Below, piece by piece: positions 1-6,561 of a stretch of DNA of 9,942 nucleotides. The position numbers were made by a program, and so were the translations under genes. The stretch comes from Elusimicrobia bacterium RIFCSPLOWO2_01_FULL_64_13 (GTDB lineage Bacteria > Elusimicrobiota > Elusimicrobia > 2-02-FULL-39-32): contig MGUT01000036.1 of NCBI GenBank assembly GCA_001800095.1, forward strand, positions 2,200 through 12,141. The letters are read 5' to 3'. The notes beneath the pieces are model-generated. The model worked only from the letters and a program-made list of their open reading frames with translations, did not search any database and was not told the DNA's origin. Positions within the stretch are counted from its first letter, which is position 1. Each line of letters opens with the position of its first letter.

Positions 1-482
1 GGGACGGACCGTCCGGCTCGGACCCGTTAAAGAAGCGGCCGCCGGCCATGAAAACGCTTTTGTCTTCCGCCGAGGAATTGTTATGCCTGGCGATCCTCCA
101 TCCCGGGGTCCGGACGCGGGCGCTTGAGCTGGCCGGCGCCGCCGGACTGGCCGCGTCGAGCCCTCTGTGGGCCGAATGCCGGACCCTGTTCATCGAAGCG
201 CCTCCCGGGGCCGGCGCCGCGGACATCCTTTCCCTGACCGGGAACGAGTTGTCCGGGGCCTTGAGCGGCCTCCTCCTGCGGTTCCAGAAGGTGGGGGCGG
301 TCGAACCCGAGCAGCTTTTTGAAGCGCTGAAGACGCAGATCGAACGCCGCCGGAGGGAAGATGAATTGCGCCACCTGGGGCGCAGCGTAGGCCGCCGGCT
401 CAACCAAGGGAGCGGAACGGACGAGGACGTCCTGGAATACCAGCGTCTCGCCCCCATCGTAAAAGGAAGCAGAAAAATATGA
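1..482 (+). CDS. dnaG: DNA primase DnaG, C-terminal end (5' truncated by window)
   Basis: The reading frame is open from the window edge (first full codon at base 3) to a TGA at 480-482, so this is the 3' end of a longer gene. A basic, proline-rich stretch (residues L-K-K-R-P-P just before an internal ATG at 48) leads into about 140 residues of mostly helical sequence. That part begins S-A-E-E-L-L-C-L-A-I-L-H-P, the pattern that opens the DnaB-helicase-binding C-terminal domain of bacterial primases. It ends in a charged helix rich in E, R and Q, like the C-terminal helical hairpin. The zinc-finger and TOPRIM parts would lie upstream. The identification rests mainly on context: the stop codon overlaps the rpoD start as ATGA, the classic dnaG-rpoD order of the macromolecular-synthesis operon. 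Primase C-termini diverge strongly, so the domain match alone would be weak. The ATG at 48 is probably internal, not the true start. Confidence 0.75.
   Translation, partial: DGPSGSDPLKKRPPAMKTLLSSAEELLCLAILHPGVRTRALELAGAAGLAASSPLWAECRTLFIEAPPGAGAADILSLTGNELSGALSGLLLRFQKVGAVEPEQLFEALKTQIERRRREDELRHLGRSVGRRLNQGSGTDEDVLEYQRLAPIVKGSRKI
461..481 (+). promoter_or_regulatory. rpoD ribosome binding site and ATGA coupling with dnaG
   Basis: A Shine-Dalgarno-like AAAAGGAAG at 461-469 lies about 9 nt before the rpoD ATG (479-481). The ATG shares two bases with the dnaG stop TGA (480-482). This fixes the rpoD start and suggests that rpoD translation is coupled to dnaG. Confidence 0.7.
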
Positions 483-2239
483 ACCATGAGCCCAACGACA
501 TCCTCAAAGAATTGATCGAGCAGGGCCGCGAGATCGGATACCTCACCTACGAGGACATCCATCGCCAGCTGCCCGACTCCAACATCAACTCCGAGGATCT
601 CGACCGCCTCTACGGGACGCTCCAGGAAATGGGGATCCCCGTCATCAAGAAGGCGGACGAGACCGCCCTGACCGAGCGCCAGAGGACTCTCACGCCGCTC
701 CTGGAGCCGGCTCCCGCCGAGGAGGCGGAGGTCCCTCCCGAAACGCTCGATATCGAGGTGGACACGCAGAATTCCATCCGGATGTACCTGACCGAGATGG
801 GCAAGGTCCCCCTCCTCCATAGGGACCAGGAGATCAACCTCGCCAAGAACATCAAGGACAACGAGAGGCAGCTCAAGTGGCTGGTGCTGGAGTCCCCCAT
901 CGCCATGCGCGAGATCCGCAATTGGGAGACCCTCATCACCCAGCAGGAGATGACCCCGAAGGAGCTCATGCCCCGCGGGCGCAAGACGACCCAGGAACTC
1001 TACCGCATGAAGAAGAAGATGAAGGAGGTCGTCAAGTTCATCAACCAGGGCGAGAAGAAGCTTCTCCGCGCCCAGGCCAACGCCAGGAACAAGAAGCTCC
1101 CGGAAAAAAAGCGCGAGGTCTGGCGGAAGGTCGCGGAAGCGGCCAAGTCCTCCATCATCAACCGGATCGTGGGCCTGAACCTGAACCAGGAAAAGATCAA
1201 GCGCCTCACCAACAAGATCAAGACGCTGGCCCAGAGGGTCATCGAGACCGAGGACGAGATCCGCCGCTACGAAAAACGCCTGAAGCTGGGTCCGGCGGAG
1301 ATCTTCCGGCTCTACGACCAGTGCAAGCGGGGCCGGATCTCTCCGGCCGTGTTCAAAAAGGCCACGGGCTACACCCTGACCGGCATCGAATCCACCGTGA
1401 TCAACCTGCGCAACATCGTCAAGAAGCACGAGAGGATGATCGAGACCCTTCCGGTGAGCAGGAACCATCTTTTGGAGAAGTACGCCGCCATCAAGAAGCT
1501 GGAGGAGACCATCCTCTCCAATAAGGTGGAGCTCATCAAGGCGAATCTGCGCCTGGTGGTCTCCATCGCCAAGAAACACGTGGGCGGGTCTTCGCTCGAG
1601 CTCACCGACCTCATCCAGGAAGGCGGCCTGGGCCTCATCAAGGCGGTGGAAAAGTTCGAATGGAAGCGGGGTTTCAAGTTCTCGACCTATGCCACCTGGT
1701 GGATCCGCCAGTCCATCAACCGGGCCATCGCCGATCAGTCCCGCACGATCCGGATCCCGGTGCACATGAAGGAGATCATCTCGAAGATGGGGAAGATCGC
1801 CCGCAAATCCCGCCAGGATTTCGGCCGGGAGCCGTCGATCGAGGAATATTCCAAGGCCCTCCGGCTCTCTTCGGACAAGATCCGCGCGATCCTCAAGATC
1901 ATGCAGGATCCCATCTCCCTGACCACGCCCATCGGCGAGGACGAGGACTCCTATCTCGAGGATTTCATCGAGGACAAGCACGGACCTTCCCCCACGAAGT
2001 CGGCCATCGAATTCCTTAAGAGGCAGGAGATCGAGAACGTCCTCTCGTCGCTGTCCTCGCGGGAGGCGGAGATCATCCGCCTCCGCTTCGGGATATCCAC
2101 GGGATATCCCAGGACCCTCGAGGACGTGGGCAAGATATTCAACGTGACTCGGGAGCGGGTCCGCCAGATCGAAGCCAAGGCCATCCGCAAGATGCGCCAC
2201 CCATCCCGCAGCAAGCGCCTGCGCGAATACCTGGAATAA
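479..2239 (+). CDS. rpoD: RNA polymerase primary sigma factor RpoD (sigma-70)
   Basis: This is a 586-aa housekeeping sigma factor that directs core RNA polymerase to -35/-10 promoters. Visible domains are region 1.1 (about residues 1-60), an acidic linker, and region 1.2 (about 96-128, S-I-R-M-Y-L-T-E-M-G). A lysine-rich helical non-conserved region follows (about 129-345). Region 2 (about 353-425) contains the -10 melting motif F-S-T-Y-A-T-W-W-I-R-Q and R-T-I-R-I-P-V-H. Region 3 (about 430-500) includes the 3.2 finger, D-P-I-S-L-T-T-P-I-G. Region 4 (about 515-586) has the helix-turn-helix T-L-E-D-V-G and V-T-R-E-R-V-R-Q-I-E-A-K-A. Regions 1.1 and 1.2, the non-conserved insert, and a length close to the 613 aa of the E. 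coli protein mark it as a primary sigma, not an alternative one. Oddity: the usual N-R-G before D-L-I-Q-E-G is replaced by G-G-S-S plus one extra residue, and E-G-N is E-G-G. It lies downstream of dnaG with ATGA overlap and ends at a strong terminator. Confidence 0.97.
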   Translation: MNHEPNDILKELIEQGREIGYLTYEDIHRQLPDSNINSEDLDRLYGTLQEMGIPVIKKADETALTERQRTLTPLLEPAPAEEAEVPPETLDIEVDTQNSIRMYLTEMGKVPLLHRDQEINLAKNIKDNERQLKWLVLESPIAMREIRNWETLITQQEMTPKELMPRGRKTTQELYRMKKKMKEVVKFINQGEKKLLRAQANARNKKLPEKKREVWRKVAEAAKSSIINRIVGLNLNQEKIKRLTNKIKTLAQRVIETEDEIRRYEKRLKLGPAEIFRLYDQCKRGRISPAVFKKATGYTLTGIESTVINLRNIVKKHERMIETLPVSRNHLLEKYAAIKKLEETILSNKVELIKANLRLVVSIAKKHVGGSSLELTDLIQEGGLGLIKAVEKFEWKRGFKFSTYATWWIRQSINRAIADQSRTIRIPVHMKEIISKMGKIARKSRQDFGREPSIEEYSKALRLSSDKIRAILKIMQDPISLTTPIGEDEDSYLEDFIEDKHGPSPTKSAIEFLKRQEIENVLSSLSSREAEIIRLRFGISTGYPRTLEDVGKIFNVTRERVRQIEAKAIRKMRHPSRSKRLREYLE

Positions 2240-2266
2240 GCGTTCCGACGGAAGGACGAATCGGAT

Positions 2267-2297
2267 AAAAAAGCCGGCTCTTGTGGCCGGCTTTTTT
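2267..2297. terminator. Bidirectional intrinsic terminator between rpoD and the receiver-propeller gene
   Basis: The arms AAAAAAGCCGGC (2267-2278) and GCCGGCTTTTTT (2286-2297) form a perfect 12-bp inverted repeat around the 7-nt loop TCTTGTG. The GC core is flanked by six A's on one side and six T's on the other, so it can terminate transcription from both directions. The rpoD stop (2237-2239) is 27 bp to the left and the convergent minus-strand gene's stop (2303-2305) is 5 bp to the right. Confidence 0.93.
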
Positions 2298-2302
2298 ATT
2301 TA

Positions 2303-3520
2303 TCACGGAGGGGTTTCTTTCAAGCGCGAGAGACTGACGCGGTAGAGTTTTCCCACCCCTTCGAAGGCGATCCAGGCGGTCCCGTTCCTCACCGTGAAAG
2401 CCGATATCTGTTGAGGGACGTCCAGGGTCTCGGGCAGGGAAAAAGTCCTGCCTCCGGCGAACCTCTGGTCCATGAGATTCGTGTAGACCTTCTTTTCGAC
2501 CGCGCTCGCGCTCCAGAAATCCCTGTCGTCGTGGTAGAGGCCCACGGGAAAGACCCCCTGGCTTGGGAAGGACTCCACCACGGTGAGGTCCGCGTCCAGC
2601 GAATGGCGGTAGATCATTCGGGTGGTCCCGTCGCAGGACCAGAGGTAATTGTCGTCGTAATAGAGTCCGGACGGATTCGGGCCGGGGCTGTCGTAGGAGG
2701 CCAGGACGGTCAGGCTGGTGTCGAGGTCGTGCTTATATATCTTTTTTTTCCAGGAATCGCAGGTGTAGAGGAATTCCCCTCCCCGGGCGAGACCGGTCAC
2801 GTGGAAACCCTTCAGTTTGAACTTGGCGCCGAACTCCATCTTGGAATCGCGGAGTTGGTAGGTCTGGATGTTCTCCGACAGCCAGTCGCTGACCCAGACC
2901 CGGTCGTTCCCCCAGGAGATGCCGGAGACGCTGGCCGCGGATACGGCGTATTCCCGGACCGCGGGACTCAAGTACCAGAAGGTCCCCGCGCCCAGCGCCG
3001 CGAGAACTCCCAACGAGGACAGGACCGCGGCGAACCTGCCCTTTCCGGGCGGTCGAGGCTGGCGGACGATCCTGGGCTGGACATCCTTTCCATGATCGGA
3101 TTTGTCGGGGACGATCTTTTCCATGAGCCGTTTTTCGAATATCCCTTCCTTCTTGAATCGGGTGACATTGAGTGATTTGTTCACCGTTTCGATGAGGTGG
3201 TCGTTGTCGAAAGGTTTGGGGATATAATGCGCCGCCCCGAGTTTGATGGACTGGACCGCCTCCTCCACGCCTCCGTAACCCGTGACCATGATGACGGGGA
3301 GTTCGGGCCTGATCTGCTTGATCTTTTCCAATATCTGGACCCCGTCCATCCCGGGCAGGCGGAAATCGAGCAGGACCAGGTCCACAGGGACCTTCTCGAC
3401 CTTTTCCAAGGCCTCCTCTCCGCTGTTGACGCTGACCACGGAATGGTTCTCCGAGAGGAGGACGTTCGTGATGGCCCAGATCATGTCGGGCTCATCATCC
3501 ACGACCAGGATCTTAGCCAC
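2303..3520 (-). CDS. Receiver domain - transmembrane helix - extracytoplasmic beta-propeller protein
   Basis: This 405-aa protein has a complete CheY-like receiver at residues 1-120: acidic pair D8/D9, phosphoacceptor D52 in L-L-D-F-R-L-P-G-M-D-G, T80, and K102 in P-K-P-F. A linker (121-162) ends in the basic stretch R-Q-P-R-P-P-G-K-G-R. One hydrophobic helix follows at about 163-184. The rest has about five repeats of 42-46 residues, starting near residues 199, 242, 284, 326 and 372. Each has the form hydrophobic-G-L/I, a short loop, then an aromatic plus W/Y-S/T-C/D, as in NHL- or glutaminyl-cyclase-like beta-propellers. By the positive-inside rule the receiver is cytoplasmic and the propeller lies outside the inner membrane. 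There is no DNA-binding or enzymatic output. The start is GTG (3518-3520), overlapping the kinase stop by 8 nt, and the N-terminus M-A-K-I-L-V-V-D-D-E is standard for receivers. The kinase upstream is its probable phosphodonor. The propeller's ligand is unknown. Confidence 0.88.
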   Translation of the reverse strand: MAKILVVDDEPDMIWAITNVLLSENHSVVSVNSGEEALEKVEKVPVDLVLLDFRLPGMDGVQILEKIKQIRPELPVIMVTGYGGVEEAVQSIKLGAAHYIPKPFDNDHLIETVNKSLNVTRFKKEGIFEKRLMEKIVPDKSDHGKDVQPRIVRQPRPPGKGRFAAVLSSLGVLAALGAGTFWYLSPAVREYAVSAASVSGISWGNDRVWVSDWLSENIQTYQLRDSKMEFGAKFKLKGFHVTGLARGGEFLYTCDSWKKKIYKHDLDTSLTVLASYDSPGPNPSGLYYDDNYLWSCDGTTRMIYRHSLDADLTVVESFPSQGVFPVGLYHDDRDFWSASAVEKKVYTNLMDQRFAGGRTFSLPETLDVPQQISAFTVRNGTAWIAFEGVGKLYRVSLSRLKETPP

Positions 3521-4184
3521 GGGAGCCCGGCCCCTGTGCCGGGAGCGTGATCGTGACGACGGTCCCTTTGCCGTGCCGGCTTTTCAATTCCATCTTCCCC
3601 AGGTGCGCGTCGATGACCCGCTTGGCGACCGCCAGGCCGATGCCCACCCCGCCAGGTTTGGTGGAATAAAAGGGAGAGAACACTTCAGGAAGGTCCCTCG
3701 GGTGGATACCCATGCCCGTGTCTTCGATCTCCACAATCGCGCGGCCCCCGTCCAGGCGGCCTTTCAGGAGAATCGCGCCGTGATGGTCGATGGCCTCCAC
3801 GGAATTGAGAAGCACGTTCAGCACGGCCAGAAAAATCTGGTGGAAATCGGCCTGGAGGACGACATCCTGGGGCAGGTCGGAGGATATTTTGATCATTTTC
3901 AGGCGGCATTTGTCTTTGAGCAGAGCGGCGGCGTCGTTGAAGAGCTTCCGGATCGATACTTTATTAAGATTAAGGACGACAGGTTTGGAGAATTCCGTGA
4001 ATTCCGCCAGACGGGATTCGAGATATTTGGCTCCGTTGATGATGGATTCGATGGACCGGCGGATCTCGGGCTTGAGGTCAGGCTGCTGGATGAGGAGATT
4101 CGCGTTGGAAAGGATGATGGCGCAAGGATTGCGGATCTGGTGCGCCATCCCGAAAACGAGTTTCTCGAAATCCTTGCCGTTCAT
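3513..4184 (-). CDS. Sensor-less cytoplasmic histidine kinase (HisKA-HATPase)
   Basis: This 223-aa kinase consists only of the dimerisation/phosphoacceptor and ATP-binding domains. The H-box M-A-H-Q-I-R-N-P places the phosphoacceptor at H15. The ATPase domain has an N-box with N127 (L-L-N-S-V-E-A), the G1 box D155-T-G-M-G-I, the F-box F-S-P-F-Y-S-T-K (169-176), and the G2 box G-G-V-G-I-G-L-A (178-185). It has no transmembrane segment and no PAS, GAF or HAMP domain, so any signal must come from a partner protein. The residue after the active His is Q instead of the usual E. The style resembles the NtrB/AtoS family. An in-frame stop (4194-4196) lies just upstream, so the ATG at 4184 is the earliest start and nothing is missing at the N-terminus. 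There is no clear Shine-Dalgarno, but a promoter lies immediately upstream. The stop overlaps the receiver gene by 8 nt, so the two form one operon. Confidence 0.93.
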   Translation of the reverse strand: MNGKDFEKLVFGMAHQIRNPCAIILSNANLLIQQPDLKPEIRRSIESIINGAKYLESRLAEFTEFSKPVVLNLNKVSIRKLFNDAAALLKDKCRLKMIKISSDLPQDVVLQADFHQIFLAVLNVLLNSVEAIDHHGAILLKGRLDGGRAIVEIEDTGMGIHPRDLPEVFSPFYSTKPGGVGIGLAVAKRVIDAHLGKMELKSRHGKGTVVTITLPAQGPGSRG

Positions 4185-4195
4185 ATTGGCTTTTC

Positions 4196-4224
4196 ATGAT
4201 ACCCTAACCGGGAAGGTATTTCAA
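4196..4224 (-). promoter_or_regulatory. Sigma-70-type promoter of the kinase/receiver-propeller operon
   Basis: On the minus strand, TTGAAA (4219-4224) and TATCAT (4196-4201) each match the -35 and -10 consensus in 5 of 6 positions and are separated by exactly 17 bp. The predicted transcription start is near 4189, only about 5 nt before the kinase ATG (4184). This fits the missing Shine-Dalgarno and would give a practically leaderless mRNA. The hexamers were identified by eye only. Confidence 0.6.
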
Positions 4225-4269
4225 GGCGGGATCCCGTCTGCGGGGTGGGGTCGGGTAGACTCTGGCCGG

Positions 4270-5721
4270 TCAATATTGCGGCATGAGGAGGATCTGTCCG
4301 GTCCGCAAGGTCCCGCCGCGTTCGATGCGGTCGGAATTGATCTTGTAGATCTCCGACCACTTGGCGTCGTCGCCGTAGAACTTGAAAGCGATGGACTGGA
4401 GGGTGTCTCCCTCCTGAACGATGTAGGTCCTGGGGACCGGCGGGAGCTTCTTCTCTTCGGCCGGCGCTTGGACCTCGGCTGCTTTCGGCGCGGCCGGCCT
4501 GGGGGCGGAGAGCCGGCGGAGCCGGTCCTCGAGCTCCTGGAGCTTCTGCTTCATGTTCTCGGTCTCGACGTTCGACTGGTTGACGCGGAGCTTCATTTCC
4601 TCGAGGTCCTGGGATTCCCGGTCCTTCAGCCGGCCTTCGAGGCGCTCGATCTGCTTGCGGACCCAGGAATTTTCGAGCTTGCCGGAGCGGTTCTGATCGC
4701 GCAGGTCCTCCAGCTCTTTTTCCATGGAAGTGATCTGGGCGGCCTTCTCTTCGAGGATGCGCGCGATGACTTCCTCGTCCTCTTCAAACTCCCAGCGGGC
4801 CCGGGAATGCCTGCGGCCGAAGCGCACGGTCAGGCCGAAGCGGTGGCTGCCGGAGGTGGACTCGATGCCGCTCAACGGGAAGATGAAGGCGTAGTCCAGG
4901 GAGAAATAGTTGCCGTTATAGCTCATGCCGGCGGTGATCTCCCGGCGCTGGCGCGATCCCGCCGTGACTCCCGCGCGCAGTCCCACGAACTTGAGCAGGA
5001 GCCTCTCGATCCCCACGGACACGTTCAGGTCCTTGTCCTTGCGGGAGATGTCCCCGTCGAAAGTCAGGCGTTTCTGGCGGTAGGCGAATCCGCCCCGGAT
5101 CTCCGCCGGGACCTTGTCCTCCGAGGCCAGCCCCACGTTGGGCTGGTTCAGGTCCTTGAGCATGAGTCCGAATGAGAAGCTGGCCGATGGGCGGTACATC
5201 ATGGCCAGGTCCGCGGAGACGTTGCTCGTGTTGTAGCCGTGCTGGGCGAAGAGGGGGTCCACGGCGGTGTAGATGTCGCTTCCGAATTTTCTCTTGAGTA
5301 TCTTGCCCGTGGCCCCGAGGAAGAGGCCGTCCACCCAAAGTTCCTTGCCGTAGGAGAGGCCGATGACGTCTTCCCGGTAGGCGTTCTGGAGGTTCAGGGA
5401 AAGCCAGCCCACTCCCAGGGTCCCCAGTTTCCCTGACTTCAAGGGCTGGGCGATCCCCAGGAACCCGGAACCGAGGTTGGAGTTGTCTTTGAGTCCGGCG
5501 AAAAGCTTGCCGTAGCCGGCGGTCATCTCCCCCCGGCGCACCTGCGCGAGCCCGGCGGGATTATAGTAAACGGCGTGGGCGTCATCCGCGACCGCCGTGA
5601 AGGCCGAAGCCATTCCGATGGGGCGGGCTCCGGCTCCGATCTGCTCGAAGGCCGCCCGGGCGGGCATGGCGGACCCCGCCAAGAGGAAAGCCAGGGCCGC
5701 GGTCCGGAGCGGGCGCTTCAT
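4270..5721 (-). CDS. PorV/PorQ-family outer-membrane beta-barrel fused to coiled coil and LysM domain
   Basis: This is a 483-aa protein. A signal peptide (about 1-23) ends A-R-A before A-F-E-Q. The mature start carries the PorV/FadL-like signature G-A-R-P-I-G-M-A-S-A-F-T-A-V-A-D-D-A and Y-Y-N-P-A-G-L-A (about 31-59). Alternating beta-strands with G-x-G patterns continue to about residue 303, ending H-R-F-G-L-T-V-R-F-G. Next come a charged, E/K/R/L-rich coiled coil (about 310-405), a P/A-rich linker (about 406-430), and a C-terminal LysM domain (about 432-481; Y-I-V-Q-E-G-D-T-L, K-I-N, L-R-T-G-Q-I-L-L-M-P). LysM binds peptidoglycan glycan, so the barrel should sit in the outer membrane with its tail tied to the cell wall across the periplasm. 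In Bacteroidota, PorV is the type IX shuttle that receives cargo C-terminal domains; applying that role here is inference. The start overlaps the upstream stop as ATGA (5718-5721). No terminator follows before the kinase promoter. Confidence 0.88.
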   Translation of the reverse strand: MKRPLRTAALAFLLAGSAMPARAAFEQIGAGARPIGMASAFTAVADDAHAVYYNPAGLAQVRRGEMTAGYGKLFAGLKDNSNLGSGFLGIAQPLKSGKLGTLGVGWLSLNLQNAYREDVIGLSYGKELWVDGLFLGATGKILKRKFGSDIYTAVDPLFAQHGYNTSNVSADLAMMYRPSASFSFGLMLKDLNQPNVGLASEDKVPAEIRGGFAYRQKRLTFDGDISRKDKDLNVSVGIERLLLKFVGLRAGVTAGSRQRREITAGMSYNGNYFSLDYAFIFPLSGIESTSGSHRFGLTVRFGRRHSRARWEFEEDEEVIARILEEKAAQITSMEKELEDLRDQNRSGKLENSWVRKQIERLEGRLKDRESQDLEEMKLRVNQSNVETENMKQKLQELEDRLRRLSAPRPAAPKAAEVQAPAEEKKLPPVPRTYIVQEGDTLQSIAFKFYGDDAKWSEIYKINSDRIERGGTLRTGQILLMPQY

Positions 5722-6323
5722 TTTGCCACCACCACGGTCCCGTTGATGACCTCGCCCTCGACCTGCACCTGGTAGATATAGATCCCGCTCCTGACCAGGG
5801 AACCGTCGCTGGCGCGCCCGTTCCAGCTCAATTGGGACGGGTCATTTCCCGAGGGGGTCTCTTCCGTGAAATCCGCGACCTCCGTCCCGGTGATGTCGTA
5901 GATCTTGGCCTGGGAAATGATGCTCGCGGAAGGGTTATCGAATACGAGGGTGAATTTGGCGTTTCCGGCGATGGAGCTTCCGGGCACGATGATCTTTCTC
6001 GGCGCTTCCTTCAGGGAGAATACCGGCTTGGGGGCCTGGGCGAGGTCTAATCCCCCGCCCAGATAGACCTGGGTGGAATGAAAGATATCCACGGCGGTAT
6101 AGGTGGAGAAAGCGATCTGGAATATTTCGCGGTCATGGTCCGGTTCAGGGGCATACAGGGCCGATGCGGAGAACTCCTGCGCCAGAGCGGACAGGGCGGT
6201 CAGACGGAAAATACCCGGGACCCTGACCTGCCCGATGGGTCCGGTCAGAAAAGCGAGCAAAGTGACCAGGTTTAAAATGATGGATTTAAGGTTCTTTTTC
6301 ACGATTTGCCCCAGTCTGATCAT
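5718..6323 (-). CDS. Small secreted protein with FlgD-like / gliding-motility-type C-terminal domain
   Basis: This 201-aa protein has a basic N-terminus and a hydrophobic segment (I-I-L-N-L-V-T-L-L-A-F-L-T-G), a signal peptide or anchor. A middle region of about 60 residues follows. The last 93 residues form a beta-sandwich domain (D-N-P-S-A-S-I-I-S-Q-A-K-I-Y-D-I-T-G to the end V-I-N-G-T-V-V-V-A-K). That domain is more than half identical by eye to the C-terminus of the 927-aa protein encoded at 6611-9394. The family (FlgD Ig-like, or CHU_C/T9SS type-B-like) usually ends secreted proteins, and the region just before it is also similar in both. The N-G-D-G calcium-type loop of the larger protein is absent here. 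A GTG at 6342-6344 would add seven residues, but the predicted sigma-54 transcription start falls at about 6346, so the ATG at 6321-6323 is preferred. The Shine-Dalgarno is weak for both. It is the first gene of an operon with the PorV-LysM gene (ATGA overlap). Its function is unknown. Confidence 0.82.
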   Translation of the reverse strand: MIRLGQIVKKNLKSIILNLVTLLAFLTGPIGQVRVPGIFRLTALSALAQEFSASALYAPEPDHDREIFQIAFSTYTAVDIFHSTQVYLGGGLDLAQAPKPVFSLKEAPRKIIVPGSSIAGNAKFTLVFDNPSASIISQAKIYDITGTEVADFTEETPSGNDPSQLSWNGRASDGSLVRSGIYIYQVQVEGEVINGTVVVAK

Positions 6324-6356
6324 CGTCTCGGATATTGTTTCCACAACCTAGAATAG

Positions 6357-6372
6357 AGCAATTATGGTGCCA
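6357..6372 (-). promoter_or_regulatory. Sigma-54 (RpoN) -24/-12 promoter of the CTD-protein/PorV-LysM operon
   Basis: The minus strand reads TGGCAC-CATAA-TTGCT, close to the RpoN consensus YTGGCACG-N4-TTGCW, and is preceded by C. The invariant GG (6371-6370) and GC (6359-6358) are separated by exactly 10 nt. The predicted transcription start is near 6346, leaving a leader of about 23 nt before the ATG at 6323. No matching sigma-70 -35/-10 pair was seen here. Confidence 0.65.
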
Positions 6373-6463
6373 GGGGGGTACCGGGAGCGGGACGGAGGGG
6401 ATGTTATCGTCGATGAAACGTCCAGAGGCCTGTTGGGCCGGGGGTCGCATGGCTCCGAGCGCG

Positions 6464-6498
6464 CCTCCGACGGTAAATCAGTCAGTTATCGTCGGAGG
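6464..6498. repeat. Large inverted repeat upstream of the sigma-54 promoter (possible activator site)
   Basis: The arms CCTCCGACGGTAA (6464-6476) and TTATCGTCGGAGG (6486-6498) are complementary at 12 of 13 positions around the 9-nt spacer ATCAGTCAG. Relative to the predicted start at 6346 this lies at about -118 to -152, the usual distance for the enhancer-like site of a sigma-54 activator. TTATCGTCG occurs again at 6404-6412 and TCAGTCAG again at 6503-6510. There is no T-run, so it does not look like a terminator. Confidence 0.45.
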
Positions 6499-6561
6499 GT
6501 CTTCAGTCAGGGGACAGGGTGATCTTATCGGGAACGGAGGGAATTTCTGCGGTTTTTAAAG

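Noticed and set aside
877..1524. 215-codon plus-strand frame inside rpoD
   Set aside because: It is frame-shifted inside an intact sigma factor, with P/G/R/Q/H-rich nonsense composition.
2090..2109. Direct repeat GGGATATCC twice, 2 bp apart
   Set aside because: It falls in rpoD region 4 codons (F-G-I-S-T-G-Y-P) and is explained by the protein sequence. No regulatory reason was seen.
3790..5175. 461-codon plus-strand open frame
   Set aside because: It runs antisense across both the kinase and the PorV-LysM genes, which have clear family motifs. It is L/D/E/G-rich and low in structure, so it is a shadow.
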